Below, piece after piece: positions 34,884 to 43,497 of a stretch of 64,000 nucleotides of DNA. Source of the stretch: an uncultured Cytophagales bacterium (GTDB taxonomy: Bacteria; Bacteroidota; Bacteroidia; Cytophagales; Thermonemataceae). The stretch lies in assembly GCA_937911505.1 (NCBI GenBank), contig CALEMF010000046.1, forward strand, positions 1-64,000, in the 5' to 3' direction. The position numbers were made by a program, and so were the translations under genes. Under the pieces are notes generated by a model that saw nothing but the letters and a program-made list of their open reading frames with translations, did no database searches and was not told the origin of the DNA. How positions within the stretch are numbered: position 1 is the stretch's first letter; the number at the start of each line of letters is the position of its first letter.

Positions 34884-36332
34884 CTATCTTCTTCTCATTT
34901 TCTTAGGATCGTTCTTTCGGCGATTCTCACCGCTTGCTTCTCCTGCCATAATCATCGCACATCTAAATCCTAAGTCGTCAGTTGCTTTGTATTTGTCGAG
35001 GTATCTTCTTGTACCTGGAGAAAGCCAGTAAGCAACATCTTTCCAAGAACCTCCTTTATAAACGCGTGCATTATCGTCTATAAGAGAGTTCTTTTTATAA
35101 CCACCAGTATTAAAATCTGAAATATTATATCCTGTATTTGATTGTGTGGTAGGATTTTCAGGGTCACCATATACAGATTTAGAAGGATCGATATTAAGCT
35201 TTGTAGAATCTAAACTAATACGACGAACTGGATTTAGATCGTTTACATCTTCAAAAGCCAAAGGACGGTATACGTCTTCCACCCATTCGTTTACGTTACC
35301 AGCCATGTTGTATAAGCCGTAATCGTTAGGAGGGTAAGCATAGATGTATTCAGTGATAAGTGCACCATCATTTTGCTTACCAGCGATTCCTGCATAGTCA
35401 CCACGGCCACGTTTAAAGTTAGCTAAGAACATACCCATTTCTTTACCATAAGGATTTCTTAGCGCATGTCCATCCCAAGGATAAACCCTTCCATTTGACT
35501 GATTTTCATCATCATATTGTGTACCAATGAGTCCTTTTGCTGCGTACTCCCATTCTGCTTCGGTAGGTAAACGATAATCAGGTAATACTACCCCTGTTTC
35601 TAGAGGGATTTTATCACCAGGTTTGATTTCATTGAGGCGACCATCTTTATCTCGCGCTTTTGCTTCCTCAAATAAATACTCGTTTACTGCTTTGGTTCTC
35701 CAGCGACAAAATGCTTGTGCCTGTACCCAAGAAACACCTACTACAGGAAAGAGACGGAAACCTGGATAGCGTAAGTAGTTAGTTACATACGAATCATTGA
35801 AAGCAGTTTCTCTCGCCCAAACAGCAGTGTCTGGCAAGAGAGATTCATTAGTGACGGTCACAGATGAATCTACATAACCCTTAAAGACTTCATTTAAGTA
35901 GTCAGAATTCTCTGGTTTTTGAAAATAACTCATAAATTCTAACCAGTGAACGTTGGCTACCTCTGTTCTATCCATGTAAAAGGACTGAATACTGATAGTT
36001 CTTTCTTTATTGTCACGTGTATAAAGAATATCTTCTTCACCTGAACCCATGACAAAACGCCCGCCTTCAATGAAGACAAGGTTAGGACCATCAGGCTGGC
36101 CTAAATATTCTCTGACAATTAAGCTAGAGACTTTACCAGTAGTATCTTCTGCATTATAAGGGATACCAGTTACTTGACTAACCATCCCTTTCTCGTGAAT
36201 GTCTGTACTACGCTGTACTTGCATCTGGAACCCAGAATCATCTTTCTTTTTGAAGAGCTTACAAGCTCCGAGACTACCTATAACAGCCCCATAGAGTAAG
36301 ACTTGCTTTGCTAGACGCATGCTTTTATTCAT
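34884..36332 (-). CDS. gldJ: Gliding-motility lipoprotein GldJ
   Basis: The 482-residue product has the lipobox SLGACK (Cys about 24), then KLFKKKDD, and a SUMF1-type domain opening FIEGGRFVMGSGEEDI. NMAGNVNEWVEDVYRPLAFED and DLNPVRR agree with GldJ as I know it from Flavobacterium. YRLPTEAEWEYAAKG and YKGGSWKDVAYWLSPGTRRYL are the other SUMF1 signatures. GldJ stabilises other Gld proteins and type IX secretion. It is closely related to the 33295-34770 product, so a tandem duplication is likely. GldK has a similar domain, but the D-L-N-P-x-R-R segment favours GldJ. The basic C-terminus is RKNDPKKMRRR. Confidence 0.8.
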   Translation of the reverse strand: MNKSMRLAKQVLLYGAVIGSLGACKLFKKKDDSGFQMQVQRSTDIHEKGMVSQVTGIPYNAEDTTGKVSSLIVREYLGQPDGPNLVFIEGGRFVMGSGEEDILYTRDNKERTISIQSFYMDRTEVANVHWLEFMSYFQKPENSDYLNEVFKGYVDSSVTVTNESLLPDTAVWARETAFNDSYVTNYLRYPGFRLFPVVGVSWVQAQAFCRWRTKAVNEYLFEEAKARDKDGRLNEIKPGDKIPLETGVVLPDYRLPTEAEWEYAAKGLIGTQYDDENQSNGRVYPWDGHALRNPYGKEMGMFLANFKRGRGDYAGIAGKQNDGALITEYIYAYPPNDYGLYNMAGNVNEWVEDVYRPLAFEDVNDLNPVRRISLDSTKLNIDPSKSVYGDPENPTTQSNTGYNISDFNTGGYKKNSLIDDNARVYKGGSWKDVAYWLSPGTRRYLDKYKATDDLGFRCAMIMAGEASGENRRKNDPKKMRRR

Positions 36333-36496
36333 AACCTAATTAACCTATATGTTTAACAACTTAAGTGAGAGTTCTCTAATTCTGAAAAAACAGCACTAAT
36401 TGTACCAAAGTTAATAAAATACTAATAAGTGAACAAAATTTTAATAACTATGTGTAATCGACTGGTACATAAAGAACAATAATACACATTTCGAAT

Positions 36497-36527
36497 AAAA
36501 AAGCAAAAATATGCACCTAAAGCTTTT
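36497..36527 (-). terminator. Possible terminator after mfd
   Basis: On the minus strand, an A-rich arm AAAAGC and its complement GCTTTT, followed by more T residues, lie within 40 bases of the mfd stop. The stem is only 6 bases with a 17-base loop, so this is weak. Confidence 0.3.
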
Positions 36528-36532
36528 GTATA

Positions 36533-39500
36533 TCAGACCATTTGTGAAAGCACCTCTGTAGCCTTATCAATGCTGTTTACTTCTTTTACGACAATGAACT
36601 GTTTTTTGTTATAGTCTTTCAATTGCACACGTTTTGGATGTGCTTGTACATAACGCAATACCTTACCAAAAGCCTCTGAACTATAGTAGGCATCATTGTC
36701 GATAGGAAAGTAGCCTTTTAGTTTATCTCCTTTTAAAGTAAGTTTTTCAAAACCAATACTTTCGGCGACCCAGCGTAGGCGAACTGTTTTAATAAGATCT
36801 TCAACTTCTGGAGGAAGATCACCAAAGCGATCTACTAAAGAAGTCTGAAAAGTAGCTAACGCTTCTTCATCTTTTGTATTATCAAGTTGATTGTACAGAC
36901 TTAGCCTCTCAGAAATACTGGTAATATACTCTTCAGGAATAAGCATTTGAAAGTCTGTTTCTATGACACAGTCTGTTTTAAGCGTTTGTGCGGCTAATTC
37001 TTTCTTAAATAAGTCTTTGAACTCGTTTTCTTTTAGCTCTTGCACCGCTTCGTCTAGAATTTTATGATACATTTCAAAACCAATGTCATTGACAAAGCCG
37101 CTTTGCTCTGCTCCAAGAAGGTTACCAGCGCCGCGAATGTCTAAATCGCGCATAGCTACCCTAAAGCCATCACCTAAATCAGAGAATTCTTCGAGTGCTT
37201 GCAAGCGTTTTCTGGAATCGCTACTAAGTGTGGCTAAGGAAGGAACAAGTAGATAGCAAAAAGCCTTTCTATTGGAACGTCCTACCCTACCCCTCATTTG
37301 ATGTAAATCAGATAAGCCGAAAGTGTGCGCTTGGTTGATGATAATAGTATTGGCGTTGGGAATGTCTATACCGGATTCAATAATATTAGTAGAAAGAAGC
37401 ACATCGTATTCTCCTTCAATAAATCGCATCATTGTTTTTTCTAATAACTTACCATCCATTTGGCCATGAGCAATACCAATACGAATATCAGGTACGAGCT
37501 GTAAAATAAGGTTACCAATGGACTCTATATCACCTACGCGGTTATGAACGAAAAAAACCTGCCCTCCCCTACGTATCTCATAACTAATGGCATCTCTGAT
37601 AAATTCTTTCTTAAAAGTTTGTAGTTCTGTAGTAACAGGCTGTCGGTTAGGAGGCGGTGTGGCGATAATAGAGAGATCACGTGCACCCATCAGAGAAAAA
37701 TGTAAGGTACGTGGTATAGGGGTGGCAGTAAGCATAAGGCAGTCTACTTGGTAGCGTAATTCTTTTAGCTTTTCTTTGGCTTTCACGCCAAATTTTTGCT
37801 CCTCATCCACAATGATAAGCCCTAAGTCTTTAAAAGTGATATCTTTTCCTAAAATACGATGTGTACCAATCAGAATATCTGACTTACCCTCGGCGATACG
37901 TGTAATGGTTTCTTTAATGAGTTTTGTAGATTTAAAACGATTGATGTATTCTACATTACACGGGAGCTTATCTAAACGTTCTTTAAAAGTGCGGTAGTGT
38001 TGCATCGCTAAAATAGTAGTAGGCACTAATACGGCTACTTGCTTACCACTGTTTACGGCCTTAAAAGCTGCTCTTATGGCCACTTCTGTTTTTCCAAAAC
38101 CTACATCACCACAAACAAGGCGATCCATAGGGTGTGGTAGTTCCATATCTCTTTTTACATCTTCAGTAGCTTTGGCTTGATCGGGTGTGTCAACATACAA
38201 AAAAGAGGATTCTAACTCTGCCTGTAAGTAATTATCTTCTTCAAAAGCAAAGCCTTGGGTAGCGCGCCTTTTAGCATAAAGACTTATCAATTCTTTGGCA
38301 ATGTCTCTTACTTTACGCTTTACTCTTTTTTTCTTGGTTTCCCATTCCTGTGTACCTAGCTTACTAATTTGAGGAGGAGTTCCCTCCTTCCCTGCGAACT
38401 TAGATATTTTGTGAAGTGCGTGGATATTGACATAAAGAAGGTCATCATCTCGGTAAACTAACCTGACGGCTTCTTGTAACTTTCCATTGATTTCGATTTT
38501 CTCTAAGCCGGCAAAGCGCCCTACACCGTAGTTGACGTGCACGACAAAGTCACCTGGCTGTAGGCTTTTTAGCTCTTTTAAGGTAAGTGATTTTCCTTTT
38601 GATTTTCTGCGTTTGAGTTTATAGCGAAAATAGCGCTCAAAAATTTGATGATCGGTATAGCAGACTATCTGTAATACTTTATCGACAAAGCCACTCCTTA
38701 ATGAAATGGGTAAGTACTGTACTTGTAAGTGAGGGTCGAGTTCTTCAAAAATCGTTTGCAGCCGTTGGGTTTGTTGTAGCGACTCAGAAGCAATAATGTT
38801 TGTGGAGCGTGCTAGCTGACTTTTTTGTAAGTCCTCTACCAATAAATTGAAATTCTTATTGAAAGAAGGCTGGGGCTTGGCTTCATAAACGACTTGCTGA
38901 GTATTTTTTAGGTAGAAATTTCTGCCAAATTCTACACATAAAAAGCGTTGCAAGCTTTTTTTGAAAGTCTTACGGGTTTCGAATAGTAAAGTAGGGTCAG
39001 AAATAACCTGTGTTTGTCCACTGCTATCCAATATCTGTATGAAAGAGTTTTCTGCTTTCTCGTAGCATTTATCCACAAGCTCGTAGGTAAGTGCTACATT
39101 CTTGATCCATACAATTGTATTATCAGGTAAAAAGTCTAAGAAAGACTCCCTAGTTTCGTGTAGTAGCTTTGTTTGTACATTAGGAACAACCGCTATTTTA
39201 TTAACATTTTTGACGGAAAGCTGTGTTTCTGGATCAAATGTTCGGATGCTTTCTACTTCATCACCAAAGAGTTCTATACGAAAAGGAAGTTCGCTAGCAA
39301 AAGAAAAAATATCTATAATACCACCACGAATGGCAAACTGTCCCGCTTCGTACACGAAATCGGTAGCCTCAAAATCATACTCAACGAGTAACTCTCTAAT
39401 AAAATTAACATCTAATTGGTCACCCACACAGGCTGAGAAGGTATGCTCCAACAGAGAGCGTTTATTAATTACTTTTTCGCTTAGTGCTTCTGGATAAGTG

Positions 39501-39868
39501 ACAATGACAGTGCCTTCCTTCGCCTTATGATCTATTTGATTAAGCACTTCTGCCCGCATAAGTACATTGGCATTTTCTACCTCTTCATATTCATAAGGTC
39601 TTTTGTAGGTAATAGGGAATAACGAAACAGCAATATCTTCAAGTATATTTTGTAAGTCTTGTTGAAAGTAGGCGGCTTCTTCGTAATCGTGCATGACAAA
39701 CACCAAGTTCTTATCGGGTGTCTCTTGTATGGTGAGTGCAGCAAAAATAGCATCTAAGGAGCCGACCAGTCCTTTAAGCTGTATATTTTTTTGTTGCTTT
39801 AGGTAAGTTAAAAAGGTTTTTACTAAGCTATCTTGATGATAGAGCTGAAGTAACTGGGCTGTTTTCAA
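36533..39868 (-). CDS. mfd: Transcription-repair coupling factor
   Basis: Mfd removes RNA polymerase stalled at DNA lesions and recruits UvrAB for repair. The 1111-residue product has the N-terminal UvrB-homology module, a CarD-like RNA-polymerase-binding domain at about 430-490 (LQPGDFVVHVNYGVGRFAGL), and a RecG-like helicase: Walker A VCGDVGFGKTEVA near 580, the DEEQ box IIVDEEQKFGVKAKEK near 686, TATPIPRT, and MRGRVGRSNRKAFCYLL near the end of lobe 2. The TRCF C-terminal domain is present. Length is normal. It follows hisH by 52 bases. It contains one perfect DnaA box (39069-39077), probably by chance. Confidence 0.97.
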   Translation of the reverse strand: MKTAQLLQLYHQDSLVKTFLTYLKQQKNIQLKGLVGSLDAIFAALTIQETPDKNLVFVMHDYEEAAYFQQDLQNILEDIAVSLFPITYKRPYEYEEVENANVLMRAEVLNQIDHKAKEGTVIVTYPEALSEKVINKRSLLEHTFSACVGDQLDVNFIRELLVEYDFEATDFVYEAGQFAIRGGIIDIFSFASELPFRIELFGDEVESIRTFDPETQLSVKNVNKIAVVPNVQTKLLHETRESFLDFLPDNTIVWIKNVALTYELVDKCYEKAENSFIQILDSSGQTQVISDPTLLFETRKTFKKSLQRFLCVEFGRNFYLKNTQQVVYEAKPQPSFNKNFNLLVEDLQKSQLARSTNIIASESLQQTQRLQTIFEELDPHLQVQYLPISLRSGFVDKVLQIVCYTDHQIFERYFRYKLKRRKSKGKSLTLKELKSLQPGDFVVHVNYGVGRFAGLEKIEINGKLQEAVRLVYRDDDLLYVNIHALHKISKFAGKEGTPPQISKLGTQEWETKKKRVKRKVRDIAKELISLYAKRRATQGFAFEEDNYLQAELESSFLYVDTPDQAKATEDVKRDMELPHPMDRLVCGDVGFGKTEVAIRAAFKAVNSGKQVAVLVPTTILAMQHYRTFKERLDKLPCNVEYINRFKSTKLIKETITRIAEGKSDILIGTHRILGKDITFKDLGLIIVDEEQKFGVKAKEKLKELRYQVDCLMLTATPIPRTLHFSLMGARDLSIIATPPPNRQPVTTELQTFKKEFIRDAISYEIRRGGQVFFVHNRVGDIESIGNLILQLVPDIRIGIAHGQMDGKLLEKTMMRFIEGEYDVLLSTNIIESGIDIPNANTIIINQAHTFGLSDLHQMRGRVGRSNRKAFCYLLVPSLATLSSDSRKRLQALEEFSDLGDGFRVAMRDLDIRGAGNLLGAEQSGFVNDIGFEMYHKILDEAVQELKENEFKDLFKKELAAQTLKTDCVIETDFQMLIPEEYITSISERLSLYNQLDNTKDEEALATFQTSLVDRFGDLPPEVEDLIKTVRLRWVAESIGFEKLTLKGDKLKGYFPIDNDAYYSSEAFGKVLRYVQAHPKRVQLKDYNKKQFIVVKEVNSIDKATEVLSQMV

Positions 39869-39920
39869 TGTACTTGGTAGAATTATTATAGTGCATTTTG
39901 TTTAACCAATTATAGGAAGC

Positions 39921-40508
39921 TTAGGTTTGCGTTAGAAAATTTTTTAGTATTTGCTCTCCTATTTGCCCACTTTTCTCTGGATGAAACTGCACTGCCTGGA
40001 AGTTATCTCTTTGTAGGGCGGCACTAAAAGGTAAAACATAATCTGTCTGTGCTATGGTATGCTCTCCTACCTCGGCATAGAAACTATGTACATAATATAC
40101 AAAAGCGTTATTAACCAATTGATCAAAAAGTGAAGATTTATAGTCCATGATGCTATTCCAGCCAATATGTGGAACCTTATGAGAGGAACTATTGAATTTT
40201 TTTACCTGCTGTTTGAATATGCCAAGGCAAGTTGTATCATTTTCTTCTGAGTGGCTACACATGAGTTGTAAACCCAAGCAAATACCTAGAATAGGTTGCT
40301 TAAGCTTTTTAATAACTTGATCTAACTGGCGCCCCTTCAAATACTGCATAGCTGTGCTAGCTTCACCCACTCCTGGAAAAATTACTTTATCAGCAGCAAG
40401 AATTTTTTCGGGCTCGTCGGTAAGTGTAGGGTTAATACCCAGACGATTAAGTGCGTAAATAACTGACTGTATATTGCCAGCATTATATTTTATAATAGCG
40501 ACTTGCAT
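39921..40508 (-). CDS. hisH: Imidazole glycerol phosphate synthase glutaminase subunit
   Basis: HisH supplies ammonia from glutamine to HisF in histidine synthesis. The 195-residue product is a class I glutamine amidotransferase with nucleophile Cys77 in ILGICLGLQLMC, catalytic His176 and Glu178 in VQFHPEKSG, and the HisH-type start IIKYNAGNIQSVIYAL. The oxyanion region PGVGEAS is present. No other his genes are adjacent, although hisH usually lies in a his operon, so its partner HisF must be elsewhere. An alternative role with a HisF-like protein in surface-sugar amination is possible but not supported by neighbours. Confidence 0.9.
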   Translation of the reverse strand: MQVAIIKYNAGNIQSVIYALNRLGINPTLTDEPEKILAADKVIFPGVGEASTAMQYLKGRQLDQVIKKLKQPILGICLGLQLMCSHSEENDTTCLGIFKQQVKKFNSSSHKVPHIGWNSIMDYKSSLFDQLVNNAFVYYVHSFYAEVGEHTIAQTDYVLPFSAALQRDNFQAVQFHPEKSGQIGEQILKNFLTQT

Positions 40509-40543
40509 TGTATTTTACAGTAGTGAGCCTACAAGATAGCATG

Positions 40544-40584
40544 AAAAAAGAAACCTTCAATAAACAGTTAGTATTGAAAGCTTC
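40544..40584 (-). terminator. Rho-independent terminator after phenylalanine hydroxylase
   Basis: On the minus strand, GAAGCTTTCAATA pairs with TATTGAAGGTTTC (11 of 13 positions) around a 9-base loop, followed directly by a run of six T. It starts 16 bases after the stop at 40600 and separates this gene from hisH. Confidence 0.75.
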
Positions 40585-40599
40585 TTTGCTGACTACCAC

Positions 40600-41349
40600 T
40601 TAATTGCTTATATAACTCACTGTTATATTTTCTTTTACAGCCTTGTTAATGAGTTGGTCTATCTCGCTTATCGAATTGTAAAGCTGCTCAAATGACTCAA
40701 TGACAAAATATTGTTTTTGAAAACTATCCTTAATGTAGCGTGTATCAAAAATATGCGTTACATCGTAAGGAACACGCTTAGGAATATCACTATATAGTGC
40801 ATACTCTGACTCCCCACTCGATGATAAAACGCCAGCTCCATAAATACGTAAACCAGCCTCTTCTTGCATAAGCCCAAATTCAATAGAGTACCAGTAAAGG
40901 CGGCCGATAAATTCTAAAATATTGGGATTAGTAATGTGAGGAAGAATAATTTTACTAAGCTCTCTTAAAAATTCACAGAGGTGCTCATTGGTAAGCAGTG
41001 GAATATGACCAAAGACATCGTGGAACATATCTGGTTCTTCGAGGTATTCTAGCTGACTCATTTTACGCAGCCAAGTGCTAGCTGGAAACCTACGCTCTAA
41101 CATCAATTCGAAAAATTCTTTGTTAGGCAAAAGTCCCTTCACTACCTCAATTTGCCAGCCTGTATAACCCTTCAATCGTCGGTTCACCTCTTCTATATTG
41201 GGAATACGCGCTGGAACAAAACCTAGCCGTTCGATACCTCGTAAGTACTCTGCGGTAGCCATACCTGGAAGCATTTTCATTTGTCGCTCGAAGAGCAACT
41301 GCCAGACCTTATGATCTTCAGGTGTATATTTTTCATACTCTTGACGCAT
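40600..41349 (-). CDS. phhA: Phenylalanine 4-monooxygenase (aromatic amino acid hydroxylase)
   Basis: The enzyme hydroxylates phenylalanine to tyrosine using non-heme iron, O2 and a tetrahydropterin. The 249-residue product is one bacterial catalytic domain with no regulatory ACT domain. The iron ligands are His110 and His115 in MFHDVFGHIPLL and Glu157 in YWYSIEFGL. YGAGVLSSSGESEYALYSD is the conserved substrate and pterin loop. The terminator downstream makes it a single-gene transcript. In other bacteria it serves phenylalanine breakdown or tyrosine supply for pigments; which applies here is unknown. It could be a tyrosine or tryptophan hydroxylase-like member, but Phe is most usual. Confidence 0.92.
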   Translation of the reverse strand: MRQEYEKYTPEDHKVWQLLFERQMKMLPGMATAEYLRGIERLGFVPARIPNIEEVNRRLKGYTGWQIEVVKGLLPNKEFFELMLERRFPASTWLRKMSQLEYLEEPDMFHDVFGHIPLLTNEHLCEFLRELSKIILPHITNPNILEFIGRLYWYSIEFGLMQEEAGLRIYGAGVLSSSGESEYALYSDIPKRVPYDVTHIFDTRYIKDSFQKQYFVIESFEQLYNSISEIDQLINKAVKENITVSYISN

Positions 41350-41655
41350 AACTATGGTAGTTTATATTGTACTTAACTTATTTATCATTGAACTTTGCAA
41401 TTATAAAAATAATTCAAAGTACTAAAAATGACTAAAATCAGAACGAGACCTGATGTATTGGATCAGGTCTCGTGAGTTATGAATAAAATGATTATAGCAA
41501 AACAGTTACATACCTGACTACTCTGGAATTTCCAAGTAGTAATAATACTTAGTATGTAATGGTTTTGTTGTCATAGAATCAAATATAGAAATTTTATTAT
41601 TCTTAGCAAATTTATATTATGTAATTTATACCCCTTAAATTTGAGTATATAGCTG
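41350..41655. promoter_or_regulatory. Divergent spacer between phhA and asnB with stem-loop
   Basis: This 306-base region has a strong perfect hairpin: ACGAGACCTGAT (41443-41454) pairs with ATCAGGTCTCGT (41462-41473) across a 7-base loop. Neither side is followed by a good T run, so it is not a plain terminator. A micro-ORF, MTKIRTRPDVLDQVS, starts at 41429 and spans the hairpin, ending at 41476. A TAAATTTG promoter-like box lies at 41636-41643, close to the asnB start. No larger gene or RNA gene is seen. Confidence 0.5.
41636..41643 (+). promoter_or_regulatory. Possible TAnnTTTG promoter box for asnB
   Basis: TAAATTTG agrees with the Bacteroidota -7 consensus and lies 13 bases before the asnB ATG, which would give a very short leader. 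No clear -33 element is visible. The hairpin region at 41443-41473 lies upstream of it. Confidence 0.35.
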
Positions 41656-43497
41656 ATGTGCGGTATACACGTAATTATAGATAAAACCAAAACACTTGAC
41701 AAAGGACCGATCGAAAAGATGGGGCAAGCTTCTACACATAGAGGAGAAGAAGCGCTAGGGTACTTTCATCAAGAGCAGGCGCATTACCAAATTTTTATGG
41801 CGCACAACCGACTTAAAATTATCGACTTGAGTGAACAAGCCAACCAACCTCTTGTGACTGAAGATAGTAGGGAAGCGCTCGTTTACAATGGAGAAATCTA
41901 TAACTATAAAGAAATTAGTAAAAAGTACTTTGGTGAAGAAAGTTTAACCTCCTCTGATACTATAACCTTATGGAAGTACCTCAGAGAGAAACAAAAGGTA
42001 GGGCTTGAAGAATTAAAAGGCATGTATGCGTTTGTGTATTGGAATGGCAAAAAGAATCAGCTACTAGTGGCTAGAGATGATTTTGGAGTAAAACCACTGT
42101 GCTACTATCAAGATGAGCAGTATTTGATCATTTCTTCGGAAATAAGAAGCTTACTGGCAAGCAGTTTAATTGTACCTACACTGAATGAGTCTGTAATATC
42201 ATACTATTTACAATATCGCTTTGCGAAGGCTCCTCATAGTTTTTACAATGGTATTTTTGAATTTCCTACAGATACTGTAACTATTGACTTACCATATTTT
42301 ACACATAAAAAGGAAGGAAGCAAACGGATTTTGAGGAAAAATCAGCCTTCTGGAAAGACACTTACTGGGGAAGCAGAGAAGCTGATTAAAGAAAGTCTTA
42401 CTTTACAAATGCAAGCAGATGTACCCATTGGATTGTCGTTAAGCGGAGGCGTTGATTCTACTTTACTACTGGCATTACTACAAGAAATGGGATACAAAGA
42501 CCTGCCAGCCTATACCATCACTTACAGTTCACAAGACAATCACTACGCCACACGAGACGCTGTTTTTGCCCAAAAAGCCGCCTTACAATATGGTGCAAGC
42601 TGGCGGCCGGTACAAGTAGGAGAAGAGGTATTGACAAATTTTGAGGACTTTGTGGCACAATTAAATCAACCTGTAGCAGATGGTGCAGCACTACTTATGA
42701 AAAAACTGGCTGGATACGCAAGACAAGAAGTAAAAGTGTTACTCTCTGGTGCAGGAGCAGACGAACTATTTGCAGGTTATAACCGACATACGGCTTTTTA
42801 CTGGTATCTAAAACTTGCTTTAAATGGAAAATATAAAAACTTAATAATCAGAAACTTAGCACACTTATCCACAAGTTATCCACAAGTTATCCACATCTCT
42901 AGAAAATGGCGGAAACTGCTTCAAGACAATGAGGTTTTTCCCAGCAGAACTTTCCTCAATTATGCTAGCCTTTCACTACCTGTAAAGAAGGCTAATGATG
43001 CTGATAATGAGTTGGTAAGAGTAGAAAAGGATTGGATGCAAGAGGCACTGGAGTGGGACAGAAAAAACTACCTTACACAAGACGTACTCAGGCTGACAGA
43101 TGAGATGAGTATGCAAGAGAATCTAGAGGTACGTGTACCGTATCTCTATCAACCCTTGACTACTTGGGTGCGACAGCTATCGAGCAAGCAACTCTTTAAA
43201 AGCGGGAATAAATGGATTTTGAAAGAGTTGTTAAGCGCCAAAGGAGGTAGTGCTTATGTAAAACGTCGAAAGGCAGGCTTCGGTATGCCTTTTGGGCACT
43301 GGATAAGAAAAGATAGATGGCGACATTTAGTAGCACCCTTGAAGGATCGTCAACATCTAGTGTACCAATTTTTAGACTTTGCGCAGACCCAACATCTATT
43401 AGAAAAACACCTTGCTAGACAGGCAGATTATACCTCTGAGATTTGGGCGTTATTGGTACTTGTATACTGGTTAAATGTACACTTTCCTACTCATTAA
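41656..43497 (+). CDS. asnB: Asparagine synthase-like (glutamine-hydrolysing) amidotransferase
   Basis: The 613-residue product begins MCGIHVII, giving Cys2 as the nucleophile of the class II glutaminase domain, which spans about 2-190. The synthetase domain has the pyrophosphate loop LSLSGGVDSTLLLAL at about 259-273. Such enzymes make asparagine or amidate a sugar or peptide. It is followed without a gap by a glycosyltransferase gene, so a role in surface-polysaccharide amidation is likely, as in exopolysaccharide loci with asnB homologues. Codons 404-414 (Leu-Ser-Thr-Ser-Tyr-Pro-Gln-Val-Ile-His) carry three tandem DnaA boxes. The rest of the frame is normal. Confidence 0.85.
   Translation: MCGIHVIIDKTKTLDKGPIEKMGQASTHRGEEALGYFHQEQAHYQIFMAHNRLKIIDLSEQANQPLVTEDSREALVYNGEIYNYKEISKKYFGEESLTSSDTITLWKYLREKQKVGLEELKGMYAFVYWNGKKNQLLVARDDFGVKPLCYYQDEQYLIISSEIRSLLASSLIVPTLNESVISYYLQYRFAKAPHSFYNGIFEFPTDTVTIDLPYFTHKKEGSKRILRKNQPSGKTLTGEAEKLIKESLTLQMQADVPIGLSLSGGVDSTLLLALLQEMGYKDLPAYTITYSSQDNHYATRDAVFAQKAALQYGASWRPVQVGEEVLTNFEDFVAQLNQPVADGAALLMKKLAGYARQEVKVLLSGAGADELFAGYNRHTAFYWYLKLALNGKYKNLIIRNLAHLSTSYPQVIHISRKWRKLLQDNEVFPSRTFLNYASLSLPVKKANDADNELVRVEKDWMQEALEWDRKNYLTQDVLRLTDEMSMQENLEVRVPYLYQPLTTWVRQLSSKQLFKSGNKWILKELLSAKGGSAYVKRRKAGFGMPFGHWIRKDRWRHLVAPLKDRQHLVYQFLDFAQTQHLLEKHLARQADYTSEIWALLVLVYWLNVHFPTH
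42865..42895 (+). repeat. Three tandem DnaA boxes inside asnB
   Basis: TTATCCACA occurs at 42865-42873, 42876-42884 and 42887-42895, all in the same direction at an 11-base pitch with AG spacers. The 20-mer TTATCCACAAGTTATCCACA occurs twice here and once, in reverse, at 16385-16404 in the candidate origin. The boxes are read in frame by asnB. An 11-base pitch puts all three on one face of the helix. Function is inferred to be DnaA binding or titration. Confidence 0.85.

Noticed and set aside
39069..39077. A single perfect DnaA box in mfd
   Set aside because: About one perfect 9-mer is expected by chance in 64 kb, and it has no companions.
41443..41473. The hairpin between phhA and asnB as a classical terminator
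   Set aside because: There is no T run after either arm, and it lies upstream of both genes, so it is reported as a regulatory hairpin instead.
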